Source: Diplonema papillatum (Eukaryota; Euglenozoa; Diplonemea; Diplonemida; Diplonemidae). Taken from it: a stretch of DNA of 64,000 nt. The notes under the pieces are model-generated. The model did not search any database. It saw nothing but the letters and a program-made list of their open reading frames with translations, and had not been told where the DNA came from. The stretch spans positions 1 through 64,000 of the forward strand of contig JAPJBO010000935.1 of the NCBI GenBank assembly GCA_030068145.1, in the 5' to 3' direction. Of this stretch, positions 29,265-38,705 are shown one piece after another (within the stretch, counting starts at the first letter, position 1; every line of letters begins with the position of its first letter). A program made the translations under genes and the position numbers.

Positions 29265-29394
29265 AGGCTATTTTCACTGTGGAGGGGGGAGACGCTACCT
29301 GTCACACTCTAAGGTGGTCACCACGGTGGGCGGCCAGGGGTTTTTCCCTTTGGCGAAAAAAAATTTTTTCGCCAAAAAAAAAAAAAAAAAAAAA

Positions 29395-30609
29395 ATGCCA
29401 AGCGACGGCGAAGTGCTGTTAATTGGGGACGACGAACTGCATGCAGCGTTGGAGAAAGTTTACTCACTGTGCGGCGAGGTTAGCGAAGTGAAGAAGGTCA
29501 TGGAGAGCATCGGGCAGGTTGCGCGGGTGTCGAAGGTGCGCAGTGCGGGCGGGTACTACAAGGGTAATGTAGTCAAGCTGCTGGAGATGGAGGGCGAATG
29601 TGACTTGCTCCAGCTGACGAGAGCCGCCGCGGAGCACCGATTCTCGATCAACCCAGCGGCGTGGATCATCACCCCCCCTCAGGGGATTGAACTCGAAGCT
29701 TTACAGAGGCGCACCGCCAGAGACGACCCCTTTTCCAACCCCCCTTCTGACTTAATAGAGGCAATGGAGAAGGTCGGCATGAAGGCGTCGATACTGCGCT
29801 ACTCGGCCACGGGGTATCGTGTATACGCCGACCGGGAGTCGGAGGGGCTGATTGGCGCCTTCGCTGAGAGGTTGGACGCCGCTGGCATTGCGGTCAAAAG
29901 GGATGGAGTGTTCGTGAAGTCGAAAGAGCAGGCGGCAAGGGACAGGGAGGCATACAGGGAACGGCAAAGGGAGGAGTACGGGGTTGTTGGCCTCAGCAGG
30001 ACGCTGGCGGACTACGAGGTGCAGTTGGCTCTGAACCACGCAGGGGTGACAGCTGACGTCGAACTGGTTCCCGCGTACGGGCTGACGAGGACGACAACGA
30101 CATTTGTGGTGAAGGGATTGGACGACGAGGAGGAGGCGCTTTTACAAAGTCTGCAGATCAAGATCGGTGGCAGGGACATACGTTTTGGAAGGCTCGGGGT
30201 GATGGTGGGTGCTGGAGCCGAGTCCGTGCAGTCCCCCGGAACGTATGCCCAAGCAGCAAGTCGCAGCGAGGCCAGCTCAGCGGGGGAAGAAGCCGACGAG
30301 GGACTCCTGGGCGGGAAGGGACAGGAAAGCAGGCCCCTGGAAGTGAATGGAAAGAGCAACGACAAAGCGGCTTCGAAAGGGCGTGGAGCTGGAAAGATGG
30401 GCAAGGGAGAGAAAGCAAAGGGAGGCGGGAGGTCGGCTGCTGTGGAGTACACGGTGGGCGCGAAGCGGAGCCTGGCGCGAGAGGGCGAGGGGTCATTGTC
30501 CCCGCCGGCGAAGAGTAAGCCCGGGGAGCGGGGGGGGGAAGGCGGGATGGAGACATCTCCGCCGGGAACCCCCCGTCCTAGGGTCGACCCCGAGGACGGC
30601 TCATATTAG
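29395..30609 (+). CDS. LINE ORF1 protein
   Basis: 404 residues from MPSDGEVLLIGDD. The frame is open further upstream only through repeat sequence, so this ATG is chosen. The first ~230 residues are alpha/beta-like (VGMKASILRYSATGYRVYAD; VVKGLDDEEEALLQSLQIKI) with RRM-like periodicity, as in many LINE ORF1 proteins. The last ~120 residues are disordered, basic and Gly/Lys-rich (KGRGAGKMGKGEKAKGGGR), suited to RNA binding. No CCHC knuckle. A 5'-truncated ORF1 of the same family (34252-34636) conserves this basic tail. The stop TAG (30607-30609) overlaps the ORF2 frame. Confidence 0.7.
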   Translation: MPSDGEVLLIGDDELHAALEKVYSLCGEVSEVKKVMESIGQVARVSKVRSAGGYYKGNVVKLLEMEGECDLLQLTRAAAEHRFSINPAAWIITPPQGIELEALQRRTARDDPFSNPPSDLIEAMEKVGMKASILRYSATGYRVYADRESEGLIGAFAERLDAAGIAVKRDGVFVKSKEQAARDREAYRERQREEYGVVGLSRTLADYEVQLALNHAGVTADVELVPAYGLTRTTTTFVVKGLDDEEEALLQSLQIKIGGRDIRFGRLGVMVGAGAESVQSPGTYAQAASRSEASSAGEEADEGLLGGKGQESRPLEVNGKSNDKAASKGRGAGKMGKGEKAKGGGRSAAVEYTVGAKRSLAREGEGSLSPPAKSKPGERGGEGGMETSPPGTPRPRVDPEDGSY

Positions 30610-30614
30610 CCACG

Positions 30615-33600
30615 GTGAACGAGTCAGTGACAAGCAACCCCAACAACTGCTTATCAGCCGCATCAGTCAATCCCTCCCTTTCCATACCTCCCGAATCATC
30701 AGTCAGTTCCTCCCAAACACACCCGATATCAGCTTCAACCAACTCCTTCCGACCGCAAGAAGCGCACCCGCCGCTAGTCATTCCGCCCCTGAGAGCCCGC
30801 CGTTTCCTCCCTCTCGACAGGCACTTGATCCTCCTGTCGTGTAATGCCTCCTGTAAGATGTGTTTAGAGAGATTTTTCTCACGCTTGCCGGCTGCCGATG
30901 TCCTGGCGGTGAACGAGATTGGCCGCGAGCCCACGATCTTCCGCGAATACGCAACCCGTGCCGGATGGACTGTCGTGGTGGTGGGCACTTGCCCCTACGC
31001 GGACGGGCACCCCCTGGCCCGGACGGCGATACTCATCAAGAAGCAATCCCTGATTACAGTATCTCAGTGCTACACCGGTTACGGTGCGTGCAGCGCAGAC
31101 CTGCAGGTGGCGGGCGAGACACTAAGGGTAGTGAGTGTGTACGTCCCTTGCCACAAACGCGATTCCCTGACCGACCGACTCGGAGACTGGATAGCGCAGC
31201 GGGCGCGGGACTGCATGACCGACTTCGCGGTTGTCGGCGACTTTAACCCACGAACTACGCCCCAGGTGGAGCGCCGCATGCGGAGGGAGAATCTGCAGGA
31301 ATTGGTGCGGTCGCGAACAACTTTTTCGAGGTCGAACGCCACGTCGTCGCTGGACAGAGCTTTCGTGCCGAGAAGGTCTCGATGGAGCTTGAGCAGCATT
31401 CGATTCACCGGAGGAAGCGACCATGCTGTTCTGTCCCTACGCTTCGACAAGAGCCTGAAGAGGCCTCCGGCCATGGTGTACCCCACAAAGCGCCAAACCC
31501 TCGACCAAGCGACCTTTTCCCAGATGCTCGACGCCCTCGATGAAACGGGTGCTCGCCCACCCCCTCGACCCAGAAGCACGAAGGTGGCGAGGCTGCAGGA
31601 TGCCCTATATCGTCGAATTATACTCCGTAGCAGCGCCGGCGCACAACTGAAGTCGACCCTAAATGCAGAGATTCGGTCGATCCGAAAGAAATTGGACGCG
31701 GCCGGGCAACACCACAAGTCTCCAAACCTGTCATCACCTTATCAGCCACCGATGCTGGAGAATCCCGCCGTCTTTACGGCGTTCCTCCGGAACAAATACC
31801 AATCTGACGCCCTACACCCACCGATAATCCTGCCCCGCGACGCCGTACCGATTGCGTTGTCGGCCGAAGACGTCAGCGCGGCGATAGCTGTCATCCGGTC
31901 CACTGCTCGAACAGCTGACTTCTCACCGAAGTTTTTAAAAACAATGTCAGAGAGAACTCTTGAGTCAACGACAGCTGAGCTCAACAGATGGACTCGTGAG
32001 GGCGTACCGGCGCGACAGCGAGTGTCTTGGATTTTCTTATTCTGGAAGGGGAAGGCGATGCGAACGTCGGATCCGAGGGGGTACCGGCCAATTGCAATAA
32101 TGCCTCTCTTTGCAAAACTGCAGCACTCGGCATTGTATCTGAAAATGAAACCGTTGGTACAGTCATTGGTCCTGATGCACGAGTTCCAGTTCGGATGCGG
32201 TAGGCAAAGCGGGGCGGCGCAGGTGGTCCTCCATGCACGGGAGTGGCTGGAATCAGAGATGGGTTCTGAGGAAGACGACGAGCGCTTGCTGCTCCTGGTA
32301 GACGTCCGGGCCGCCTTCGACTCGATTCCGCACGGAAGGCTGATACAGACAGTAGAGAGGCTGCTTGGCCCCGAATGGGCGAAGACAGTAGCAAGGGTAA
32401 TCGAGGGCCAGGAGGTGACGATTGTTCACTACGACGGGTTTACCCCGCCGGTCGGCTTGGGGCGAGGCGTACTCCAAGGCTCACCCCTCAGCGTACTCCT
32501 CTTCGTACTGTACACCTGCGAGCCCCCCCCGAGGGAAGAGACCCGGGCGTACGTCGATGATCTGGTGGCCCGAACAACAAGGTCACGCCTCCCAGCTACT
32601 TTTGGGGCGCTCCAATCGTGGTCGGCGTCGAAAGGGTTGGAGCTGGCTGAAGACAAGATCCTTGTAGTGGCGAAGACTCCCTTCGTGTGGAGCACTGAAC
32701 CTCACCGCGAGACCGTGAACCGCGCAAAACTGCTGGGTGCCTGCCTGCACGCGGACAGACGAACGAGTGGGTGCGAGAATGACGCGAAGAACTTGGAAAG
32801 GCTGGCACGCCTGGTAGACTTCACCAACTCCCACGTCTACCGCTCGACAAGACGTAAGTGTGCCTTCTTCCGCAGCCACGTACTGCCCACCCTGTCCATG
32901 CACTGCCTATCCTCCTGCTTCGACCCAAGAGCACCCAAGCTGGTAGCTTCTCACGCAAGTCTCTTCCCGAAGCATCGCCACAGTAGAGGGATAAAGGAAT
33001 TTGCATGGTGCAAGGACGGCTTCGCGTGCCCGAACGTGGAACATTACGCGGCACTTCAACGAACGCGGGCGTACCTGGCTCACCGACCCAACGAAGAGAG
33101 GGACGCCCTCCCTGTAGCAGGCTTCCGTCGAAGGCCCCCCCGACAAACAGCCGTGGGAGAGGACATACTCTCGCAGATCGACGTGATGCTGGGCCGGGAA
33201 TTCTTGTTGACGCATGATGTTGTGGTGGCGAGCGATGGGGGTTTTCTCGAGGACGAATCGCGCGGGTCCGCCGGAGTCAATTTCGGAACGATGTCCTTCG
33301 GCTGCCTGCTAAGCGGAACCGTGACCTCGAGCACGGAGACCGAACTGGCGGCAATGATGCTGTTGGCAACCGTGCTGAGACGGTGGGATGTCGCCCCCGA
33401 GAGGGTTTCGTGGTACAGCGACAGCGAAGCGGCCATCCTGCGAATCCGCCGAAAGGAGCCCGGTGACCCCGTGGCAGGCGTGGTCGGCGAGTATGTGCAG
33501 TGCCTCCGATGGGGTAAGGGACACGCCGACAACACCGACATCAACGGCGCAGATGAGGCGGCGACGCGGGCCCTCCAGGAGAGACTTCCGGTTCTGGACG

Positions 33601-34115
33601 TTGAGCTCCTGTATCGGAAGAACGGGGTAGGAGCTGTTTGCTGTTACGCCGCAGAGGACTTCCCGCAGCTGGAGAGCCCCATTCGGTACGTGAAGCGCGT
33701 GTGGCAGTACAGCCGGACAAAGACGGCGACGAGGAGCATACGGGAACTTGCGTCGGCGGAGACAACGAAGGGGAGTACGCTCCGCTCCCTCGAAGCACTG
33801 CCCGGCGCCGTGGACCTCTTGCAAGCGATTATCCGGCGAGCGGTGATGCCGCGAGCCACCCGGATCGCCTGCAAGCGGTGCGCGGCGCTGGCCAACGCGC
33901 AACACGTCCTGCTCGCAGATGATGCGACGCACAACGAAGTGTCCGACATCCGTCACGCATACCCCACCGACCCGCCACAACTGAAGGGACTGCTCGCGGA
34001 CTTTGCAAAGAAACGAAGAGACACGATCCGGCACGTGGCGAAACGCGTGAAGGTCCTGTGCGACGACCCGTTAGCGGCACGGTGGTCCTCGCTAGTTTTG
34101 AGATATCTCGAGTAA
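30615..34115 (+). CDS. LINE ORF2: APE-type endonuclease, reverse transcriptase and RNase H
   Basis: 1166 residues if counted from the GTG at 30615. The endonuclease starts with HLILLSCNAS, then LAVNEIG, VVGDFNPRT and GGSDHAVL. These carry the Asn, Glu, Asp and His residues of the exonuclease-endonuclease-phosphatase fold. RT blocks are RGYRPIAIMPLFAKLQH, LLLVDVRAAFDSIPH (Asp), LQGSPLSVLL and AYVDDLVA (YVDD). RNase H blocks are VVASDGGF (Asp), TETELAA (Glu), YSDSEAAI (Asp) and KGHADN...NGADEAA (His, Asp). A C-terminal Cys-His knuckle (CKRCAALANAQHVLLADDATH) follows. The first in-frame ATG (30858) lies inside the endonuclease, after its first catalytic strand, so initiation must be non-AUG or coupled to ORF1, which is 5 nt upstream and in the +1 relation. 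Confidence 0.9.
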   Translation: MNESVTSNPNNCLSAASVNPSLSIPPESSVSSSQTHPISASTNSFRPQEAHPPLVIPPLRARRFLPLDRHLILLSCNASCKMCLERFFSRLPAADVLAVNEIGREPTIFREYATRAGWTVVVVGTCPYADGHPLARTAILIKKQSLITVSQCYTGYGACSADLQVAGETLRVVSVYVPCHKRDSLTDRLGDWIAQRARDCMTDFAVVGDFNPRTTPQVERRMRRENLQELVRSRTTFSRSNATSSLDRAFVPRRSRWSLSSIRFTGGSDHAVLSLRFDKSLKRPPAMVYPTKRQTLDQATFSQMLDALDETGARPPPRPRSTKVARLQDALYRRIILRSSAGAQLKSTLNAEIRSIRKKLDAAGQHHKSPNLSSPYQPPMLENPAVFTAFLRNKYQSDALHPPIILPRDAVPIALSAEDVSAAIAVIRSTARTADFSPKFLKTMSERTLESTTAELNRWTREGVPARQRVSWIFLFWKGKAMRTSDPRGYRPIAIMPLFAKLQHSALYLKMKPLVQSLVLMHEFQFGCGRQSGAAQVVLHAREWLESEMGSEEDDERLLLLVDVRAAFDSIPHGRLIQTVERLLGPEWAKTVARVIEGQEVTIVHYDGFTPPVGLGRGVLQGSPLSVLLFVLYTCEPPPREETRAYVDDLVARTTRSRLPATFGALQSWSASKGLELAEDKILVVAKTPFVWSTEPHRETVNRAKLLGACLHADRRTSGCENDAKNLERLARLVDFTNSHVYRSTRRKCAFFRSHVLPTLSMHCLSSCFDPRAPKLVASHASLFPKHRHSRGIKEFAWCKDGFACPNVEHYAALQRTRAYLAHRPNEERDALPVAGFRRRPPRQTAVGEDILSQIDVMLGREFLLTHDVVVASDGGFLEDESRGSAGVNFGTMSFGCLLSGTVTSSTETELAAMMLLATVLRRWDVAPERVSWYSDSEAAILRIRRKEPGDPVAGVVGEYVQCLRWGKGHADNTDINGADEAATRALQERLPVLDVELLYRKNGVGAVCCYAAEDFPQLESPIRYVKRVWQYSRTKTATRSIRELASAETTKGSTLRSLEALPGAVDLLQAIIRRAVMPRATRIACKRCAALANAQHVLLADDATHNEVSDIRHAYPTDPPQLKGLLADFAKKRRDTIRHVAKRVKVLCDDPLAARWSSLVLRYLE

Positions 34116-34251
34116 ATCAGCACTGCGTCTTGTGTGGGGGGCAACGGAAGAGGAAGAAGTGGAAAGAGAAGGGATCGGAGCGGTAGGGAAAAGGGAGAGT
34201 GAATGACTAACGATATCAACGGAAGGAGAAAAAAAAAAAAAAAAAAAAAAA

Positions 34252-34636
34252 GCCCCCCAGGACGTACGCCCGAGCAGCGAGTCGCGGAGAGACGAGCGCA
34301 TCCGATGACGAGGCAGCGGACGAACGGTCGAAGAGCGGAAATGACCAGGAATGCAGGCCACAGGGAGTGCAGGTAACCGAAAAAGGGAAGGGAGGCGCGC
34401 CGAAAGGGCGAGGGGCCGGCAAGAAGGGAAAAGGGGAGAAGGAGAAGACAGGCGCAAAGGCAAGGGCGGAGAAAGAGGACGCAGTTGGAGCGAAGAGGGG
34501 TCTAGAACGAGAGGGCGAGATGTCGGTGTCGCCACCGGCAAAGAGCAAGCCTGGGGAGCGGGTTGGAGAAGGCGGCGGGGGGACGTCACCGCTTGAAAAC
34601 CCGCGCCCCGGGGACGACCCGATGGGCTCCTATTAG
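34252..34636 (+). pseudogene. LINE ORF1, C-terminal remnant of copy 2
   Basis: The frame begins PRTYARAASRGETSAS at the truncation point and ends SPLENPRPGDDPMGSY, matching the tail of copy-1 ORF1 (PGTYAQAASRSEASS ... PRVDPEDGSY). No start codon can belong to it. Confidence 0.8.
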
Positions 34637-34641
34637 CCACG

Positions 34642-37600
34642 GTCTATAAGACGGAAACAAACAACCCCAACAACGTCAGGTCAACCTTATCAGTCAATTC
34701 CTCCCTCGAAATATCACCCAGCCCATCAGTCAATCCCTCCCTGTCACAACAACCAACCGAAACAACCGGTCCCTTACGTCCACGGCCTCCTCTGATCATA
34801 CCGTCCACAAACGTCCGCCTTTTTCTCCCTTCCGAAAGAAGCCTAGTCCTACTGTCGTGCAATGCCTCCTCGAAGATGTGTCTTGAGAGATTTTTCGCTC
34901 GCCTACCCGCCGGCGATATCCTGGCGGTGAACGAGATTGGTCGTGAGCCCACAAATTTCCGCGAATACGCGAAGCGTGCTGGATGGAGTGTCGTCGTAGT
35001 GGGTACGTGCCCCTACGCGAACGGGCGCCCCCTGGCCCGAACGGCGATACTGATAAAGAAGCAATCCCTGATTACGCTATCACAGTGCTATTCGGGGTAC
35101 GGGGCGTGCAGCGCGGATCTGCAGGTGGCTGGCGAGACATTGCGAGTGGTAAGTGTATACGTTCCGTGCCACAAACGTGATGCCCTGACGGATCGACTTG
35201 GAGACTGGATAGCGTCGCGTGCTCGGGACTGTGTGACTGATGTTGCAGTTGTCGGGGATTTTAATCCGCGGACAACCCCCCAAGTAGAGATTCGAGTACG
35301 GAGGGAAAATCTGCAGGAGCTGGTTCGGTCGCAAACCACGTTCGCGAGGTCCAACGCCGCGTCATCCCTGGATAGGGCGTTTGTACCGAGAAGTTCGCGC
35401 TGGAGCTTGGACAGAATACGGTTCACCGGTGGAAGCGATCACGCCGTACTAATCCTCCGATTCGACAAATTCCTGAAGAAGCCTCCGGCCATGATCTACC
35501 CATCGAAGCGACAAGTCCTCGACCAGACGGCCTTTTCCGATTTGCTGAACACACTGGATGAAACGGGTGCAAGCCCCCCACCGCGACCCAGAAGCACGAA
35601 GGTGGCGAGGCTGCAGGACGCTCTCTACCGACGGATCCTTCTCCGAAGCGCGGCCGGCCCGGAGCAAAAGAAGTTGTTGAACGCCGAGATACGATCTGTA
35701 CGGAAGAAGTTGGACGTGGTCGCGATGAAGCAGAGGCCGCCCAACCTGACGACTCCGTACCAGCCTCCGTTGCTGGAAAATCCCGACGCCTTTACAGCTT
35801 TCCTCCGAAACAAGTATAAATCCGACACGCCCAGTCCCCCGATAATCATACCCCCGGACACCGAAGCAGTCGCATTGACAACCGAAGACCTCAGGACGGC
35901 AATCGAAGCCATCCGGCCCACCGCGAGAACGGCAGATTTTTCACCGAAGTTTCTAAGAGTTATGTCTGAAGAAGCCGTACAATCAACAACGGATGAGCTG
36001 AATAGATGGGTTCGTGAAGGCGTCCCGGCGCGTCAGCGGTTGTCGTGGATTTTCTTGTTTTGGAAGGGAAAGGCGCTGCGAAGGTCGGAGCCGAGGGGGT
36101 ATCGCCCGATCGCCATAATGCCCCTATTCGCAAAGCTTTTGCACTCGACGCTGTACCAGAAGATGAAGCCGCTCGTGCAATCGGTGGTCCTCAGGTACAA
36201 ATTCCAGTTCGGGTGCGGCAGCCGGAGCGGGGCAGCACAGGTAGTGCTTTATGCGAAGGAATGGCTGGAATCGGGTTCAGGCACGGAGCCCGACGATGAA
36301 CACCTGCTGCTGCTAGTCGACGTTCTCGCGGCATTTGACACGATACCGCATGAAAAGCTGGTTCGGACGGTCGAGAGGTTGCTTGGTCCCGAGTGGGCGA
36401 GGACGATAGCGAGGGTCATCGAGGATCAGGAAGTGTCGATTGTGCACTATGACGGTTTCACCCCGCCGGTTGGCATGAAACGCGGCGTTCTCCAGGGATC
36501 ACCCCTCAGCGTGCTGCTGTACATCTTGTATACCTGCGAGCCTCCCCCCGAGGATGAAACACGGGCATACGTCGATGACCTGGTTGCACGTACGACGAGA
36601 TCAAGACTCCAAGGAACGTACAGGGCCCTAAAGAAGTGGGCGACATCGAAAGACCTGGAGTTGGCTGAGGAAAAGACGGTTGTACTGGCGAGGTCTTCCT
36701 TCGCATGGAGCTCGGATCCCATCCGTGAAACCACCAACCGGGCAAGACTGCTGGGCGTGTGTATCCATGCGGGCGGACGACTGAGTGGGTGCGACAATGA
36801 CGCCAAGTGCATGGAAAGGCTGGCGCGCCTCGTCGACTTCACAAACTCCCACGTGCACCGCTCCACAAGGCGAAAATGCGCCTTTTTCAGCAGCCACGTG
36901 CTCCCCATCGTATCGATGCACTGTCTTTCGTCTTGCTTCGACCCGCGGGCGCCGAAGCTCGTTGCAGCCCACGCGAGTCTCTTTCCCAAGCATCGCCACA
37001 GCAGGGGGATAAAGGATTTCGCGTGGTGCAAAGACGGCTTTGCCTGCCAAAATGTCGAGACATATGCGGCGCTACAACGAACGCGGGCGGTACTGGCTCA
37101 TCGACCTGACGAGGCGAAAAGCGCACTGCCGGTCGAAGGATTCCGGCGAAGGCCGCCACACCCGACGGTCGAGGGAGAGGACGTTTTGGAACGGTTAGAC
37201 GCGCTACTGGGGACGGATGAATTCTCGGAGCCGCGGGAAATGGTGGTGGCGACCGACGGGGGGTTCCTGGAAGACGAATCACGCGGGTCCGCCGGGGTGT
37301 CAATTGGCACGACGTCGTTCGGCTGCATGGTGAGGGGCACGGTGACATCGAGTACGGAGACCGAGTTGGCCGCCATCTACCTGTTAGCGACGACATTACG
37401 GCGGCGTGAAGTCGCACCCGACCGTGTCACGTGGTACAGCGACAGCGAGGCCGCAATCTTGCGTGTCCGCCGCGGAGAGCCCGGCGACCCCGTCGCCAAC
37501 GCAGTAGGCGAGTACGCGCAGTGCCTTCGATGGAGTAAGGGGCACGCCGACAACGCCTTCATCAACCGGGCGGACGAGGCGGCGACCCAGGCACTCCGGG

Positions 37601-38136
37601 ACAGAGGACCGGGTCTAAGCATGGAGTTGCTCCACCTTTTAAACGGGGTGAAGTCTGTGTGCTGTCTCGTGGCTGAGGAGTTCCCGATGCTGGAGAGCCC
37701 CATCCGTTTCGTGCGGCGCGTCTGGCGTCACCGCCGCACGAAGACGGCCATGAGGAGTATCCGAGAGCTGGCATCGGCAAAGACGACAAAGGGAAGCACC
37801 CTCGGCTCCCTCGAGACCATACCCGGGGCGGCAGACCTCCTGCAGTCCATCGTGCGGCGTGCGGTAATGCCTCGAGGCACAAAGGTCAACTGTATACGGT
37901 GCGCGGAGATGGCAACCGCCCAGCATGTACTGCTGGCAGACGACGCGACGCACAATGATGTGTCTGATATCATGGAAGCATACCCACAAGACCGACCACA
38001 TCTGAGGCGACTCCTCGAAGACTTTGCGACAAGACGAAGGCCCACAATCCGCCACGTGGCCAGGCGCGTGAAAGCGCTATGTGACGACCCGCTCGCGGCT
38101 CGTTGGTCATCCCTCGTTTTGAGATATCTCGATTAG
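34642..38136 (+). CDS. LINE ORF2 of copy 2: endonuclease, reverse transcriptase and RNase H
   Basis: Same domain order as copy 1, with intact motifs: VVGDFNPRT, GGSDHAVL, LLLVDVLAAFDTIPH, LQGSPLSVLL, AYVDDLVA, VVATDGGF, TETELAA, YSDSEAAI, KGHADN and CIRCAEMATAQHVLLADDATH. The frame is open from the end of ORF1 without any ATG, GTG or TTG until the ATG at 34876. That ATG is already inside the endonuclease domain, after LVLLSCNAS. The ~75-codon leader (VYKTETNNPNN, then Ser/Pro-rich) resembles that of copy 1 (NPNN...SVNPSLS), so it is translated in some way. The stop TAG is at 38134-38136. Confidence 0.88.
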   Translation, partial: VYKTETNNPNNVRSTLSVNSSLEISPSPSVNPSLSQQPTETTGPLRPRPPLIIPSTNVRLFLPSERSLVLLSCNASSKMCLERFFARLPAGDILAVNEIGREPTNFREYAKRAGWSVVVVGTCPYANGRPLARTAILIKKQSLITLSQCYSGYGACSADLQVAGETLRVVSVYVPCHKRDALTDRLGDWIASRARDCVTDVAVVGDFNPRTTPQVEIRVRRENLQELVRSQTTFARSNAASSLDRAFVPRSSRWSLDRIRFTGGSDHAVLILRFDKFLKKPPAMIYPSKRQVLDQTAFSDLLNTLDETGASPPPRPRSTKVARLQDALYRRILLRSAAGPEQKKLLNAEIRSVRKKLDVVAMKQRPPNLTTPYQPPLLENPDAFTAFLRNKYKSDTPSPPIIIPPDTEAVALTTEDLRTAIEAIRPTARTADFSPKFLRVMSEEAVQSTTDELNRWVREGVPARQRLSWIFLFWKGKALRRSEPRGYRPIAIMPLFAKLLHSTLYQKMKPLVQSVVLRYKFQFGCGSRSGAAQVVLYAKEWLESGSGTEPDDEHLLLLVDVLAAFDTIPHEKLVRTVERLLGPEWARTIARVIEDQEVSIVHYDGFTPPVGMKRGVLQGSPLSVLLYILYTCEPPPEDETRAYVDDLVARTTRSRLQGTYRALKKWATSKDLELAEEKTVVLARSSFAWSSDPIRETTNRARLLGVCIHAGGRLSGCDNDAKCMERLARLVDFTNSHVHRSTRRKCAFFSSHVLPIVSMHCLSSCFDPRAPKLVAAHASLFPKHRHSRGIKDFAWCKDGFACQNVETYAALQRTRAVLAHRPDEAKSALPVEGFRRRPPHPTVEGEDVLERLDALLGTDEFSEPREMVVATDGGFLEDESRGSAGVSIGTTSFGCMVRGTVTSSTETELAAIYLLATTLRRREVAPDRVTWYSDSEAAILRVRRGEPGDPVANAVGEYAQCLRWSKGHADNAFINRADEAATQALRDRGPGLSMELLHLLNGVKSVCCLVAEEFPMLESPIRFVRRVWRHRRTKTAMRSIRELASAKTTKGSTLGSLETIPGAADLLQSIVRRAVMPRGTKVNCIRCAEMATAQHVLLADDATHNDVSDIMEAYPQDRPHLRRLLEDFATRRRPTIRHVARRVKALCDDPLAARWSSLVLRYLD

Positions 38137-38254
38137 TGCATGCTTGATTTGACAGTGAAAAAGGCGACTAGCGGAAAGGAGAAAGACAGTAAGGAGAGTG
38201 GACATTGGGCGGCCGACAAAAAAAAAAAAAAAAAAAAAACGCTAACCCAAACAA

Positions 38255-38332
38255 CTTCCGCCGGCAGAGAAACCTTGCCTAAAGAAATCAACTGCCTTCG
38301 GGTAGGCTAGTCTGACACGAGTTGTCGTCGGG

Positions 38333-38369
<37 letters not shown>
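38255..38369 (+). repeat. Small structured retroposon, copy a, with 37-nt poly-A
   Basis: About 78 nt (38255-38332) followed by A37. It contains CTGCC-TTCG-GGTAG, a stem closed on a UUCG tetraloop, inside a GCCT...AGGC stem. The outer ends CCGCCGG and GTCGTCGG can partly pair. Copies b (38370), c (61572) and d (62221) exist. Confidence 0.7.
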
Positions 38370-38371
<2 letters not shown>

Positions 38372-38460
38372 TCCGCCGGTAGAGAAACCTCGCCTAAAGA
38401 AATCAACTGCCTTCGGGTAGGCTAGTCTGACACTAGTTGTCGTCGGGAAAAAAAAAAAAA
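38370..38460 (+). repeat. Small structured retroposon, copy b, with poly-A
   Basis: Starts at the base after the poly-A of copy a. It differs at three or four positions (CCGGTAGAG for CCGGCAGAG; CACTAGTT for CACGAGTT) and ends in a shorter A tail (38448-38460). Confidence 0.7.
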
Positions 38461-38705
38461 TCTGAAAAGGGGTTGGCGAAAATATTTTTTTCGCCAAAGG
38501 GATTTTTGCGTGGGGGGTCAGGGGGGTCACCTACAAGAGCCGAGACAGCAGGCGAGGCCGGAGGCCGAGGCTGGGTGATGCCCGAGAAGGCCGAGACAGG
38601 GCAGGCGAGGCCAGAGGCCGAGGCTGGGTGATGCACGAGAGGTCCCGGGCAACAGCACAGTCGAGTGCAGAGGCGGGCCCGCGGAGGCTGTGAGAGGGAC
38701 TCAGG

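Larger units (their letters stand above)
29290..34250 (+). mobile_element. Non-LTR retrotransposon (LINE), copy 1, apparently full length
   Basis: Contains ORF1 (29395-30609), ORF2 (EN-RT-RNase H, to 34115), a ~110-nt 3' UTR and a ~21-nt poly-A tail (34230-34250). The leader has a GGCGAAAAAAAA/TTTTTTCGCC hairpin and a 22-A run directly before the ORF1 ATG, so the exact left boundary is uncertain. Both ORFs are intact. Confidence 0.8.
34251..38239 (+). mobile_element. LINE copy 2, 5'-truncated, directly after the poly-A of copy 1
   Basis: Starts within ORF1 immediately after the A tail of copy 1 and ends with its own ~21-nt A tail (38219-38239). ORF2 is complete and intact. 5' truncation with an A tail is the usual product of target-primed reverse transcription. 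The encoded proteins are clearly diverged from copy 1 (roughly 75-80% identical by eye), so this is a related subfamily and not a duplication. Confidence 0.85.

Noticed and set aside
28969-29394. Upstream extension of LINE ORF1 through a poly-Pro stretch
   Set aside because: The extension is the translated 71-nt C run and an A run translated as poly-Lys; the ATG at 29395 fits the element better.
29752-34034. Several antisense frames of 100-240 codons over the LINE ORFs
   Set aside because: Antisense shadows of the ORF1/ORF2 codon pattern; not conserved between the two copies.
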